Source of the DNA: Acinetobacter sp.
Lineage (GTDB): Bacteria; Pseudomonadota; Gammaproteobacteria; Pseudomonadales; Moraxellaceae
Assembly (NCBI GenBank): GCA_030152605.1
Contig: JASLJB010000217.1
Coordinates: 1 to 6,130, forward strand
Reading direction: 5' to 3'
DNA length: 6,130 nt
The position numbers and the translations under genes were made by a program. Below, piece after piece: positions 1 through 6,130 of the stretch. Below the pieces are notes generated by a model, which made no database searches, was not told the origin of the DNA, and worked only from the letters and a program-made list of their open reading frames with translations. Numbering within the stretch: position 1 is the first letter of the stretch; each line of letters opens with the position of its first letter.

Positions 1-1
1 T

Positions 2-613
2 CGTGATGATGCATTTATGTTGATTCACAAACCCGCAGGTCTCCTGACGGTGCCGGGTAAAAGCCCGGATTTGCAAGACTGTTTAATCAATCGCTTGTTG
101 GCCGAAGAGCCAAGAACCTTATTAATTCATCGTTTAGATCGCGACACCTCGGGTCTACTGGTGTTTGCGTTAAGCAAAGCGGCACAAACACATATCTCTC
201 GCCAGTTTCAACAGCGCCAAACGGATAAAACCTATCAAGCTATCGTTGCCGGTCATTTGCAGGGTCAAGGCACGATTGATATCCCCGTGGTGTATGATCC
301 AACCCGCCCGCCTTTACATATGGTCGATCCAGAGGCAAGTAAGCCGGCCTTGACCGAATGGAAAAGTTTAGAATGCTTCCAAATCAACGGTCAGGATGTC
401 ACACGGGTTGAGTTGACGCCGATTACGGGACGCTCCCATCAACTGCGCGTACATATGCAATATTTAGGTCACCCGATCGTGGGCGATACCTTATATGCGA
501 CTCCAGCGCAACAACAGTGGATGCCGCGCTTATGCCTGCATGCACAAATGCTCAGTTTTGAACATCCGGTCACGGCGGAGCAATTGCGCTTCGAATGTGC
601 CGTGCCGTTTTAA
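2..613 (+). CDS. rluA: RluA-type RNA pseudouridine synthase, 5' end outside the window
   Basis: This enzyme converts uridine to pseudouridine in structured RNA. E. coli RluA modifies 23S rRNA U746 and U32 of several tRNAs. The reading frame is open from base 2 (R-D-D-A-F before the first ATG at 17), and those residues align with the QDD segment that precedes the NKPSG motif in E. coli RluA. The ATG at 17 is therefore internal, and about 20 N-terminal residues are missing. Numbering from that ATG, the catalytic motif HRLDRDTSG lies at 38-46 with the nucleophile Asp41 (codon 137-139). The KPAGLLTVPG motif is at 5-14. The C-terminal block PITGRSHQLRVHM, then LGHPIVGD, then PRLCLHA, is characteristic of RluA rather than RluC or RluD, and there is no room for an S4 domain. 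The stop is TAA at 611-613. RapA follows on the same strand; the two genes are also neighbours in E. coli, in the opposite order. Family assignment is secure; exact substrate is inferred. Confidence 0.88.
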   Translation, partial: RDDAFMLIHKPAGLLTVPGKSPDLQDCLINRLLAEEPRTLLIHRLDRDTSGLLVFALSKAAQTHISRQFQQRQTDKTYQAIVAGHLQGQGTIDIPVVYDPTRPPLHMVDPEASKPALTEWKSLECFQINGQDVTRVELTPITGRSHQLRVHMQYLGHPIVGDTLYATPAQQQWMPRLCLHAQMLSFEHPVTAEQLRFECAVPF

Positions 614-644
614 AGTAAATTCTTTGCAATACAGATCGAATACA

Positions 645-660
645 CTCACTATTTCGTGAG
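645..660 (+). other. Small hairpin downstream of the pseudouridine synthase gene
   Basis: CTCAC at 645-649 pairs with GTGAG at 656-660 around a six-base loop, 32 bases after the stop codon. It is followed by CTTTAT, not a real T-tract, so it is at best a weak terminator or an RNA 3'-end structure. No other intrinsic terminator was seen between this gene and rapA, so transcription may read through into rapA. Confidence 0.25.
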
Positions 661-681
661 CTTTATGTCAAAATATATCGT

Positions 682-776
682 TGTACGGCGCTAAGCACGC
701 CGCGCATTTCAAGCCCTGCTCAGTTGCAATGTCGCAGGCAGAACTTGAATGATCAGCGTGCAGTGTTTAGCGTACA
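682..776. repeat. Long imperfect inverted repeat in the rapA leader region
   Basis: Two nested pairs of arms fold this 95-base stretch into one extended hairpin. The outer arms are TGTAC (682-686) with GTACA (772-776), then, after a three-base bulge, GCTAAGCAC (690-698) with GTGTTTAGC (763-771), containing one G-T pair. The inner arms are TTCAAG (708-713) with CTTGAA (744-749), and CCTGC (715-719) with GCAGG (734-738). GCACGC (695-700) could alternatively pair with GCGTGC (756-761), and CGGCG (686-690) with CGCCG (698-702). The structure ends 10 bases before the rapA ribosome binding site. It could be a folded 5' leader, a small RNA, or a decayed miniature element. No second copy is in the window and no clear target-site duplication was seen. 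I found no convincing promoter in the 614-799 spacer. Confidence 0.5.
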
Positions 777-786
777 CATTTAAATA

Positions 787-793
787 AGGGTGG
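787..793 (+). promoter_or_regulatory. Ribosome binding site supporting the rapA TTG start
   Basis: AGGGTGG is a purine-rich Shine-Dalgarno-like sequence separated from the TTG at 800-802 by six A residues. An in-frame TAA at 785-787 lies just upstream and no in-frame ATG or GTG lies between it and the TTG, which fixes the start choice. Confidence 0.75.
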
Positions 794-799
794 AAAAAA

Positions 800-3628
800 T
801 TGCATCAATTTGCTATCGGTCAACGTTGGTTATCAGACACGGAAACAGAACTTGGGTTAGGTGTACTTATTGACGTTGATGAGCGGTCGATCAGTATTTT
901 ATTTCCTAAAAGTGACGAAACCCGAGTCTATGCCCGCAACAATGCGCCGCTGTCTCGAATTGTGTTTAACGTCAATGATGAAATTCAAGACCAAGAAGGC
1001 AATCTGTGGAAGGTTGAGTCGCTTGACGATCAACGTGGCGTGATTCGCTACAACGTCAGCCGTACCCTCAGCACAGGTGAAACCCAACAAAAAGCCTTAA
1101 ACGAAACCCGTCTCGGGGCACAGATTCAACTGTCTAAACCGCTCGAACGCATCTTGGCCAGCCAAATCGATTATAAAGAATGGTATGACCTGCGTATTGA
1201 AGCTTTGCAGTTGCAAGCCAATATGAAAACCAGTCCCTTACGCGGCATGATCGGTTCACGTGTGGGTCTGATCCCGCATCAGTTGTATATCGCGCATGAA
1301 GTCGGTAAACGCTTTGCACCGCGTGTGTTATTGGCGGATGAAGTCGGCTTGGGTAAAACCATCGAAGCGGGTTTGATCATCCATCAACAGCTGAAAACGG
1401 GTCGCGCTGAACGTATCCTGATTTTGGTGCCAGATTCACTGCAATATCAGTGGATGATTGAAATGCGTCGTCGTTTCAATTTGCACTTTTCATTGTTTGA
1501 TTTGACCCGTACTGCGGCGATCAAAGAACATGATCCTGAACTGAATCCATTCCTGACCGAACAATGCATCATCGCCAGTGTCGACTTGATGGTTGATCAC
1601 GATGATTTGCGTGAACAAGCGCTCGAAGCGGGCTTTGACCTGTTGGTGGTGGATGAAGCGCATCACTTGATGTGGAACGAAGAAGAAGGCGGGAATGACC
1701 GTTACGACTTGATCGATGAGTTAGCACAGCACACTGCGGGTGTGTTGCTGTTGACCGCAACTCCTGAACAACTCGGGGTAGAAAGTCACTTTGCGCGTTT
1801 ACGTTTGCTTGATCCACAGCGCTTTAGTTCACTCGAACGCTTCTTGGATGAAGAGCAACAGTATCAACATACCGCCGAAATCGCAGAAGTGTTGATGTCA
1901 GATCAACCACTCGAAGCCGAACATTTCGCCGTGGTAGAACAGTTACTCGGACATCGCATCGCGGATGAGCCAGAACAACGCTTCCGTTCGATTCACGAAT
2001 TACTCGATCGTCATGGCACGGGTCGTATTTTGTTCCGTAACACCCGCGAAGCGATTCAAGGCTTCCCGGGTCGTGACTGTATTCCGGCACCGATTGCAGC
2101 ACCTGCACATTGGTCGATGGATGGGAAGTTGCGTGAGCAAATGTGGCCAGAAGAAAGTCAACTCGATGGCACATGGTTGGAAACTGATCCCCGTGTGACT
2201 TGGTTGATGGAAACCCTACGCAAAGAACTCAAGCATAAGAAAGTCTTGCTGATCGCACGTAGTGGTCCAGTGGTTGAAGCCTTGGAAAATGCTTTGCGTT
2301 TACATGCCGGTATTCGTACCGCGATGTTCCATGAGGGCATGAGCCTGTTGGAACGTGACCAAGCCGCGGCGTATTTTGCTGAAGACTCTTATGGTGCCCA
2401 GATCTTACTTTGCTCTGAAATTGGTTCAGAAGGACGTAACTTCCAGTTTGCTTCAGACCTGATTTTATTTGACTTGCCGGCCAACCCAGATGTGCTAGAA
2501 CAGCGAATTGGACGTCTGGATCGTATCGGTCAAGAAAACCGTATCCAGATTCATGTGCCTTATCTGATCGGCACCGCGCAAGAGCGTATGTTCCGTTGGT
2601 ATAACGAAGCCTTGAACATTTTCTCGAGCATTTCACCGACTGCACAAACCTTGCAAGAAAACTTTATTGTTGAATTGAAGGATTGTTTGTTGGCGGACTT
2701 GGGGCAACAGTTTGAAGAGCTGCTGGAAAATGTCAGCGTCCAACGCGAAGCGCTTGAAGTTGAACTGCAAGATGGCCGCGATCGGTTGCTTGAGTACAAC
2801 TCTTGCCGTCCTGTCGTCGCGCAAGAAATTGTCAATGCACTTGAAAACTACGATGACAACAGTACCTTGCCGATGTTTATGAAGCGCTTTATGGCATCGA
2901 CCAATATTGACTTCGATGAGCAAAGCAATGGCACGGTGATCATCAAGCCGACCGATCAAATGCAAGTCCAAGGGCTGAATATTGATGAAGATGGTATGAC
3001 CGTGACCTTCTATCGCGATCAAGCTTTGATTCGTGAAGATGCACAGTACCTGACCCTCGAACATCCATTTAGCGAAAGCGTGATGGAGATCGTCAATACC
3101 CAGTCATTTGGTAGCACCAACGTGGCGATCTTGAAAACCAATGCTTTGAAGCAGGGCACGATCTTGCTTGAAGTCTGGTTTAAAGTTGATGTGATCGCAC
3201 CGAAAGCCTTAAACTTGCCAGCCAGTTTGCCGACCCAGCTGATCCGCGTTTTGCTCAGTGAAAATGGTCAAGACCTGTCAGCCAAGATCGATCCTGAAGT
3301 GATCAAGCCGTATCTGCATCACCTCGATGGCAACAGCTGTCGTCAAGTGGTGAAAGCGCGTCGTGAAGTGATTGAAACCCGTTATGCGCAAGCGCTTGAT
3401 GTGGCGAAAACCGCATTGCCTGAATTGAAACAACAGGCGAAAACGGTATATAGCAGCAAGTGGCAGTATGAAATTGATCGTCTGACCTATTTGAAACAGT
3501 TCAATCCAAGCATCCGTGCCGATGAGATTGAACGTTTAGAGAAGTTCCAAGCACAGGGCCTCAGCTTGCTCGATGGCTTGGCGGTGACACCTGAAGCGAT
3601 CCGTGTGATCGTGGTGGTTAAACCTTAA
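800..3628 (+). CDS. rapA: RapA (HepA), RNA polymerase-associated Swi2/Snf2 ATPase
   Basis: RapA binds core RNA polymerase in the cytoplasm and uses ATP hydrolysis to recycle polymerase stalled after transcription. The 942-residue product matches E. coli RapA (968) end to end. The Tudor-like N-terminal region is roughly residues 1-107, opening with the GQRWLSDTETELGLG motif. The first RecA-like lobe carries the Walker A motif DEVGLGKT (180-187), the Walker B motif DEAH (285-288) and the LLTATPEQ motif (317-324). The second lobe carries FHEGM (510-514), SEIGSEGRNFQF (539-550) and motif VI QRIGRLDRIGQ (568-578), which includes the arginine residues expected for ATP sensing. A RapA-specific C-terminal region follows, ending RVIVVVKP. 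All ATPase motifs are intact. Translation starts at TTG: the preceding frame is closed by TAA at 785-787, the first in-frame ATG would remove about 140 residues, and the N-terminus aligns with E. coli MPFTLGQRW. A strong terminator follows 29 bases after the stop. Confidence 0.98.
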   Translation: MHQFAIGQRWLSDTETELGLGVLIDVDERSISILFPKSDETRVYARNNAPLSRIVFNVNDEIQDQEGNLWKVESLDDQRGVIRYNVSRTLSTGETQQKALNETRLGAQIQLSKPLERILASQIDYKEWYDLRIEALQLQANMKTSPLRGMIGSRVGLIPHQLYIAHEVGKRFAPRVLLADEVGLGKTIEAGLIIHQQLKTGRAERILILVPDSLQYQWMIEMRRRFNLHFSLFDLTRTAAIKEHDPELNPFLTEQCIIASVDLMVDHDDLREQALEAGFDLLVVDEAHHLMWNEEEGGNDRYDLIDELAQHTAGVLLLTATPEQLGVESHFARLRLLDPQRFSSLERFLDEEQQYQHTAEIAEVLMSDQPLEAEHFAVVEQLLGHRIADEPEQRFRSIHELLDRHGTGRILFRNTREAIQGFPGRDCIPAPIAAPAHWSMDGKLREQMWPEESQLDGTWLETDPRVTWLMETLRKELKHKKVLLIARSGPVVEALENALRLHAGIRTAMFHEGMSLLERDQAAAYFAEDSYGAQILLCSEIGSEGRNFQFASDLILFDLPANPDVLEQRIGRLDRIGQENRIQIHVPYLIGTAQERMFRWYNEALNIFSSISPTAQTLQENFIVELKDCLLADLGQQFEELLENVSVQREALEVELQDGRDRLLEYNSCRPVVAQEIVNALENYDDNSTLPMFMKRFMASTNIDFDEQSNGTVIIKPTDQMQVQGLNIDEDGMTVTFYRDQALIREDAQYLTLEHPFSESVMEIVNTQSFGSTNVAILKTNALKQGTILLEVWFKVDVIAPKALNLPASLPTQLIRVLLSENGQDLSAKIDPEVIKPYLHHLDGNSCRQVVKARREVIETRYAQALDVAKTALPELKQQAKTVYSSKWQYEIDRLTYLKQFNPSIRADEIERLEKFQAQGLSLLDGLAVTPEAIRVIVVVKP

Positions 3629-3657
3629 GCCCTACTTAAGTGCTAGACGCTCAAGCA

Positions 3658-3683
3658 AAAAAAGCACCTTCGGGTGCTTTTTT
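3658..3683. terminator. Bidirectional intrinsic terminator between convergent genes
   Basis: GCACC (3664-3668) pairs with GGTGC (3673-3677) around a TTCG tetraloop closed by C-G. The stem is flanked by six or more A residues on the left and six T residues on the right. On the + strand it terminates rapA. On the minus strand it presents the same stem followed by seven T residues, so it can also stop transcripts from the permease gene ending at 3763. Confidence 0.95.
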
Positions 3684-3736
3684 AATGCTTTACTGTTGGG
3701 TGAAATGTTGTGTTGCGCCTCGCTTCAGCATTGAGG

Positions 3737-3758
3737 GATCTAAGCGGGAACTTAGATC
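3737..3758. repeat. Perfect 8-bp inverted repeat at the 3' end of the permease gene
   Basis: GATCTAAG (3737-3744) pairs perfectly with CTTAGATC (3751-3758) around a six-base loop. TTAGATC then recurs at 3763-3769, overlapping the permease stop codon. There is no T-tract on either strand, so it is not a standard terminator by itself. Four bases separate it from the stop, so it may stabilise the 3' end of the permease transcript before the terminator at 3658-3683. The function is inferred. Confidence 0.45.
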
Positions 3759-3762
3759 GAAT

Positions 3763-4779
3763 TTAGATCATTTCAGCTTCTTTAAGTTCAAGTTTGATAT
3801 AGGCATAGAAGATCGGTGCCACGATCAGACCCGCCAAGCCAAAGATCGATTCAAATAACAACATCGCCAACAGCACTTCCCAAGATTTGGCGCGGATTTT
3901 AGTGCCGATGATTTTGGCGTTAATGAAATATTCAAGTTTATGGATCAAGACCAGATAACTGAGTGCTGTCACCGCGACGGCAACCGAAATGGTCAGGCCA
4001 GAAAGCGTGATCAGGGTATTGGACACCAAATTGCCCATGATCGGGATCAACCCAAACAAAAAGGTTAAAATGGTCAGGGTCTTGGCAAAGGGCAGATGCA
4101 CATCAAAGATCGGCAGGATCACCATGGCAAAGACCATAAACAGCACGGTGTTGATGGCAGAGATTTTGACTTGGGCAAAGACCACGTTTTTAAATGACAC
4201 CGATAGGTTATGAATACGATGCATGATGGCACGTAAAAACACTGGATGATGATTGGATTCATGCAATTGACTGACTGAGACCAAGATCGCCACGATCATG
4301 CCGATGATCATGGTGGCGAAACTATGTAATAAGTCGGTGCCGGTATGTTTGAGTGTGCTGACATTGGAGCGTAGCAATTCAAACAGATGATCTTTGAGTT
4401 CAGTCAAGCTATAGGGAATAAAACTTGGAATGTATTGTACGATTTCAAGCTGTAAGCTCTGTAGGGCATGGTCAATGCGTTGACCGATCAGCGCACCTTT
4501 GGCCCCTTGTAAATCAAATAAAACAAAGCTGATCAGGCTGCTGATGATCAGGCCCATGATGGTGACCACGATGATGCTGAGCACGATACTGACCGAGAGT
4601 CGCGCCCGTTGACCACCAATATATTTCTCTAACAGATCGCCAAGCGAATTAATAATTTCATAAATCACAAAGCCTGCAAAAAAGCAGGCCAATAAACGTA
4701 GGGGAATGAGCATGACTAAAAAAGCCAGCATCAGCAGATAGCTGACGATTACGCTTTGGCGATCATTTAAAAGTTTCAT
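3763..4779 (-). CDS. AI-2E/PerM-family inner-membrane protein
   Basis: The 338-residue product is a polytopic membrane protein of the AI-2E (PerM/TqsA/YdiK) family. Hydrophobic segments lie at about residues 10-45 (probably two helices), 62-88, 152-171, 208-225, 234-262, 264-280 and 302-328. The longest soluble part, about 90-150, falls between the third and fourth segments, as is usual in this family. Diagnostic features are LFGLIPIMGN (241-250) and the C-terminal block with NAKIIGTKI (287-295), followed by FGLAGLIVAPIFYAYI (313-328). Members include an AI-2 exporter (TqsA) and proteins linked to Na+/H+ exchange, so the substrate cannot be read from sequence and the family name should not be taken as evidence for quorum sensing. 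The ATG is preceded by AGGG at 4790-4793, about 10 bases away. The regulator gene ends only 52 bp upstream on the same strand, with no clear promoter or terminator between, suggesting co-transcription. Confidence 0.87.
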   Translation of the reverse strand: MKLLNDRQSVIVSYLLMLAFLVMLIPLRLLACFFAGFVIYEIINSLGDLLEKYIGGQRARLSVSIVLSIIVVTIMGLIISSLISFVLFDLQGAKGALIGQRIDHALQSLQLEIVQYIPSFIPYSLTELKDHLFELLRSNVSTLKHTGTDLLHSFATMIIGMIVAILVSVSQLHESNHHPVFLRAIMHRIHNLSVSFKNVVFAQVKISAINTVLFMVFAMVILPIFDVHLPFAKTLTILTFLFGLIPIMGNLVSNTLITLSGLTISVAVAVTALSYLVLIHKLEYFINAKIIGTKIRAKSWEVLLAMLLFESIFGLAGLIVAPIFYAYIKLELKEAEMI

Positions 4780-4831
4780 GCAAGGTGATCCCTAATCGAG
4801 CCAGTTTGAGCTAATTTTTAACCCAATTAAA

Positions 4832-5527
4832 TTATAAAATTTTGGAATTATCGAGATGGCGCGCGCCTTCCAAGATCATCCGAATCATCACCATGGTCTG
4901 TTCAGCGACTTCTTGACGCGATGCCTTGGGGATGTCAATCACTTTGGCACCCATGTTAAATACCAATTGGGTGATGGCCTTGGCGACCAGATCGGGATGT
5001 GAAAGGTGGCTTTTGTTGAGTTTTTCCAGTCGAATTAAATCATCTTGTAACTCTTGTTCAAAGTAGTTCAGTTGACGTTCAACTGCCAGCTTATACGAGG
5101 TCGAGCCGGTAAAGCCTTCGCGCAGTAGCAAACTCAGGTTGCCTTCATCTGCATCAAGCTGTGCGATAAACACTTCAACTGAGCTGCGAATAATACTATT
5201 TTGCTTGATCGCCTCAATCCGCGCTTGCTGCAAGATCCGGCGCAGCACGATCCCAGAGCGATCGATCAGCTCAATCGCCAACTCATCAATGTCTTTAAAA
5301 TGGCGATAAAAACTATTCGGCGCGATGCCGGCTTCACGTGCCACCTCTCTTAAACTCAAGGAGGCAATACTTTTTTGCGGTCCAATCAAATTTAATGCTG
5401 CTTGAAATAATTCCTCTTTGGTGATGGTCGCTTTTCGACCCACCGTACGTATTGGAGTCTGTTCTTGAATAAAATTCTTTTCAAGTTCAGAAACTTCAAT
5501 TTGATCACGTACAGATTTTGGATTCAT
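4832..5527 (-). CDS. desT: TetR-family repressor of the FabR/DesT type (unsaturated fatty acid control)
   Basis: FabR (E. coli) and DesT (Pseudomonas) sense the acyl chain pool and repress genes for making unsaturated fatty acids. With an ATG start the product has 231 residues. The helix-turn-helix region, SLSLREVAREAGIAP (56-70) followed by NSFYRHFKDIDEL (71-83), is nearly identical to E. coli FabR, as are LLLREG (133-138) and the pattern of the ligand domain (VFNMGAKVIDI, 189-199). About 36 charged residues precede the DNA-binding domain, more than in FabR. The open frame begins at TTG 5536, but I prefer the ATG at 5525-5527. Neither has a strong Shine-Dalgarno; AGAAG lies 13 bases before the ATG and 3 before the TTG. 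It faces a flavin oxidoreductase gene, the layout of Pseudomonas desT-desCB, which favours DesT over FabR as the functional name. The family is secure; the symbol is inferred from context. Confidence 0.85.
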   Translation of the reverse strand: MNPKSVRDQIEVSELEKNFIQEQTPIRTVGRKATITKEELFQAALNLIGPQKSIASLSLREVAREAGIAPNSFYRHFKDIDELAIELIDRSGIVLRRILQQARIEAIKQNSIIRSSVEVFIAQLDADEGNLSLLLREGFTGSTSYKLAVERQLNYFEQELQDDLIRLEKLNKSHLSHPDLVAKAITQLVFNMGAKVIDIPKASRQEVAEQTMVMIRMILEGARHLDNSKIL

Positions 5528-5556
5528 AGTTTTCAAGCACTTCTAAAAGATGAAGC

Positions 5557-5585
5557 ATTATAGCGCCAGTCCTACACGATGTGAA
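5557..5585 (-). promoter_or_regulatory. Predicted sigma70 promoter of the FabR/DesT-type regulator
   Basis: On the minus strand a -35 box TTCACA (5580-5585, five of six consensus matches) and a perfect -10 box TATAAT (5557-5562) are separated by 17 bp. Transcription would start near 5550, leaving a leader of about 23 bases before the ATG at 5527. It lies 23 bp or more from the palindrome cluster, so strong autorepression from that site is not obvious. Confidence 0.7.
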
Positions 5586-5607
5586 ATAAACAGATACAAT
5601 ACGACTG

Positions 5608-5635
5608 TGTATACAAGTATATATACATATGTATA
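5608..5635. promoter_or_regulatory. Palindrome cluster, candidate operator for the FabR/DesT-type regulator
   Basis: Three perfect palindromes lie next to or over one another: TGTATACA (5608-5615), GTATATATAC (5617-5626) and TATACATATGTATA (5622-5635). All are built from GTATA/TATAC half-sites. The last overlaps the predicted -10 box of the reductase gene, where a bound TetR-type dimer would block RNA polymerase. The sequence does not resemble the GC-richer FabR and DesT operators I recall, so assignment to this regulator rests on position and symmetry. Confidence 0.5.
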
Positions 5636-5637
5636 AT
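5610..5637 (+). promoter_or_regulatory. Predicted promoter of the ferredoxin reductase gene
   Basis: A perfect -10 box TATAAT lies at 5632-5637. The best -35 is TATACA (5610-5615, four of six matches) with a 16-bp spacer, so the promoter is weak at -35. Transcription would begin around 5644, giving a leader of about 20 bases. It is embedded in the palindrome cluster. Confidence 0.5.
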
Positions 5638-5664
5638 AATTAAAAATCACGCCAAGGTCATTCA

Positions 5665-6130
5665 ATGATGCTCGCTACCCAGACCCCTTCGAAGTCCAAA
5701 CTTACTTTATTGAAAAGTGTGTTCGATCACGATGCTGCGAACTTTTGGTTGCAAAAATTCAATCCAATCTGGTCCACCCATCAAGCCTTGGGCAAGATCA
5801 TCGATAAAACCATCACCGCCGATGGCATGGTCAGTCTGCTTTTAAGAACCAACCGCCATTTTCAAATCGGACAGGCGGGTCAGCATCATCCTGTACGGGT
5901 CGAGTTGCAAGGCCGCCACTATGAGCGTACCTATAGCTTGACCCAGATCGGGAGCAATCAAGTCTTACTGACTGTGAAAAAAGTCGCCCAAGGCGTGGTC
6001 AGTACATGGTTGGTCGATCAGGCACAGATTGGCGATATTATTGAGTTTGGTCAGCCCTTTGGAGATCTGTGTTTGTCCGAGGCACAGCCGAATTTAGTGC
6101 TAGTGGCGGCGGGCAGTGGGATTACCCCGA
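5665..6130 (+). CDS. desC: Flavin-dependent ferredoxin reductase, likely desaturase electron donor, 3' end outside the window
   Basis: The first 155 codons are present and the frame is open to the window edge. The protein belongs to the ferredoxin-NADP+ reductase superfamily. The FAD-binding barrel carries the RTYS motif (88-91) and GVVSTWL (110-116), where flavin and its phosphate bind. The start of the NAD(P)-binding domain is seen as VLVAAGSGITP (145-155). Relatives of this type run to about 340-360 residues and end in a plant-type 2Fe-2S domain, which would lie beyond the edge. Facing a FabR/DesT-type regulator, it corresponds to Pseudomonas DesC and to the reductases that feed electrons from NAD(P)H to membrane acyl-CoA desaturases; the desaturase gene should follow. 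The start is the first of two adjacent ATG codons, chosen because AAGG (5654-5657) sits seven bases upstream. The superfamily is secure; the partner and symbol are inferred. Confidence 0.85.
   Translation, partial: MMLATQTPSKSKLTLLKSVFDHDAANFWLQKFNPIWSTHQALGKIIDKTITADGMVSLLLRTNRHFQIGQAGQHHPVRVELQGRHYERTYSLTQIGSNQVLLTVKKVAQGVVSTWLVDQAQIGDIIEFGQPFGDLCLSEAQPNLVLVAAGSGITP

Noticed and set aside
645..660. Intrinsic terminator for the pseudouridine synthase gene
   Set aside because: The stem has only five pairs and no T-tract follows, so it is listed as a hairpin only.
682..776. tRNA gene or insertion sequence in the rapA upstream spacer
   Set aside because: There is no cloverleaf with a T-loop consensus, no transposase frame, and no clear target-site duplication.
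1824..3064. Minus-strand open frames of 91 to 143 codons opposite rapA
   Set aside because: They lie antisense within a well-conserved coding sequence, have low-complexity or atypical composition, and show no recognisable domain; they are shadows of rapA codon use.
3640..3858. Plus-strand open frame of 72 codons after rapA
   Set aside because: It runs through the rapA terminator and into the antisense of the permease gene, with no ribosome binding site or recognisable protein.
3989..4213. Plus-strand open frame opposite the permease gene
   Set aside because: It is wholly inside the permease gene on the other strand, with no start signal or protein resemblance.
3763..4779. Quorum-sensing role suggested by the AI-2E family name
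   Set aside because: The family is functionally mixed, no luxS or Lsr-type gene is nearby, and the context points to membrane lipids.
5534..5536. TTG as start of the FabR/DesT-type regulator
   Set aside because: An ATG lies three codons downstream and the candidate Shine-Dalgarno is only three bases from the TTG, too close for efficient use. It cannot be fully excluded.

Overview
The window holds ordinary chromosomal genes of a gammaproteobacterium. The best guess is Acinetobacter or a close relative in the Moraxellaceae. This rests on protein resemblance (RluA, RapA and a FabR/DesT-type regulator recalled from E. coli and Pseudomonas), the gene set and the moderate GC with AT-rich spacers. 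It is an inference, because no database search was possible. No mobile element, CRISPR array, tRNA or rRNA was seen.

Left part (1-3683, + strand): the 3' portion of an rluA-type pseudouridine synthase gene, whose start lies before the window, is followed by a 186-bp spacer and then a full-length rapA. RapA is the Swi2/Snf2 ATPase that recycles RNA polymerase. It begins at a TTG codon with a good ribosome binding site. The spacer contains a large imperfect inverted repeat (682-776) just ahead of the rapA ribosome binding site. rapA ends at a textbook terminator with a TTCG tetraloop and A/T tracts on both sides, so it can also stop transcription arriving from the right.

Right part (3684-6130): an AI-2E/PerM-type membrane protein gene and a TetR-family regulator gene of the FabR/DesT type lie on the minus strand, 52 bp apart, probably as regulator-permease operon. 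Divergently, the first 155 codons of a flavin-dependent ferredoxin reductase run off the right edge. A FabR/DesT repressor facing an NAD(P)H-dependent oxidoreductase matches the Pseudomonas desT-desCB layout, in which the oxidoreductase supplies electrons to an acyl-CoA desaturase. A desaturase gene is therefore predicted just beyond position 6130. The divergent spacer (5528-5664) contains a good regulator promoter (TTCACA-17-TATAAT) and a cluster of TA-rich palindromes overlapping the likely -10 box of the reductase, which makes a credible operator.

Together the window joins RNA maintenance (rluA, rapA) with membrane-lipid unsaturation control. No clearly new biological system is visible. 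The points most worth a second look are the operator-like palindrome cluster, the structured rapA leader, the link between lipid regulator and permease, and a roughly threefold excess of GATC sites.
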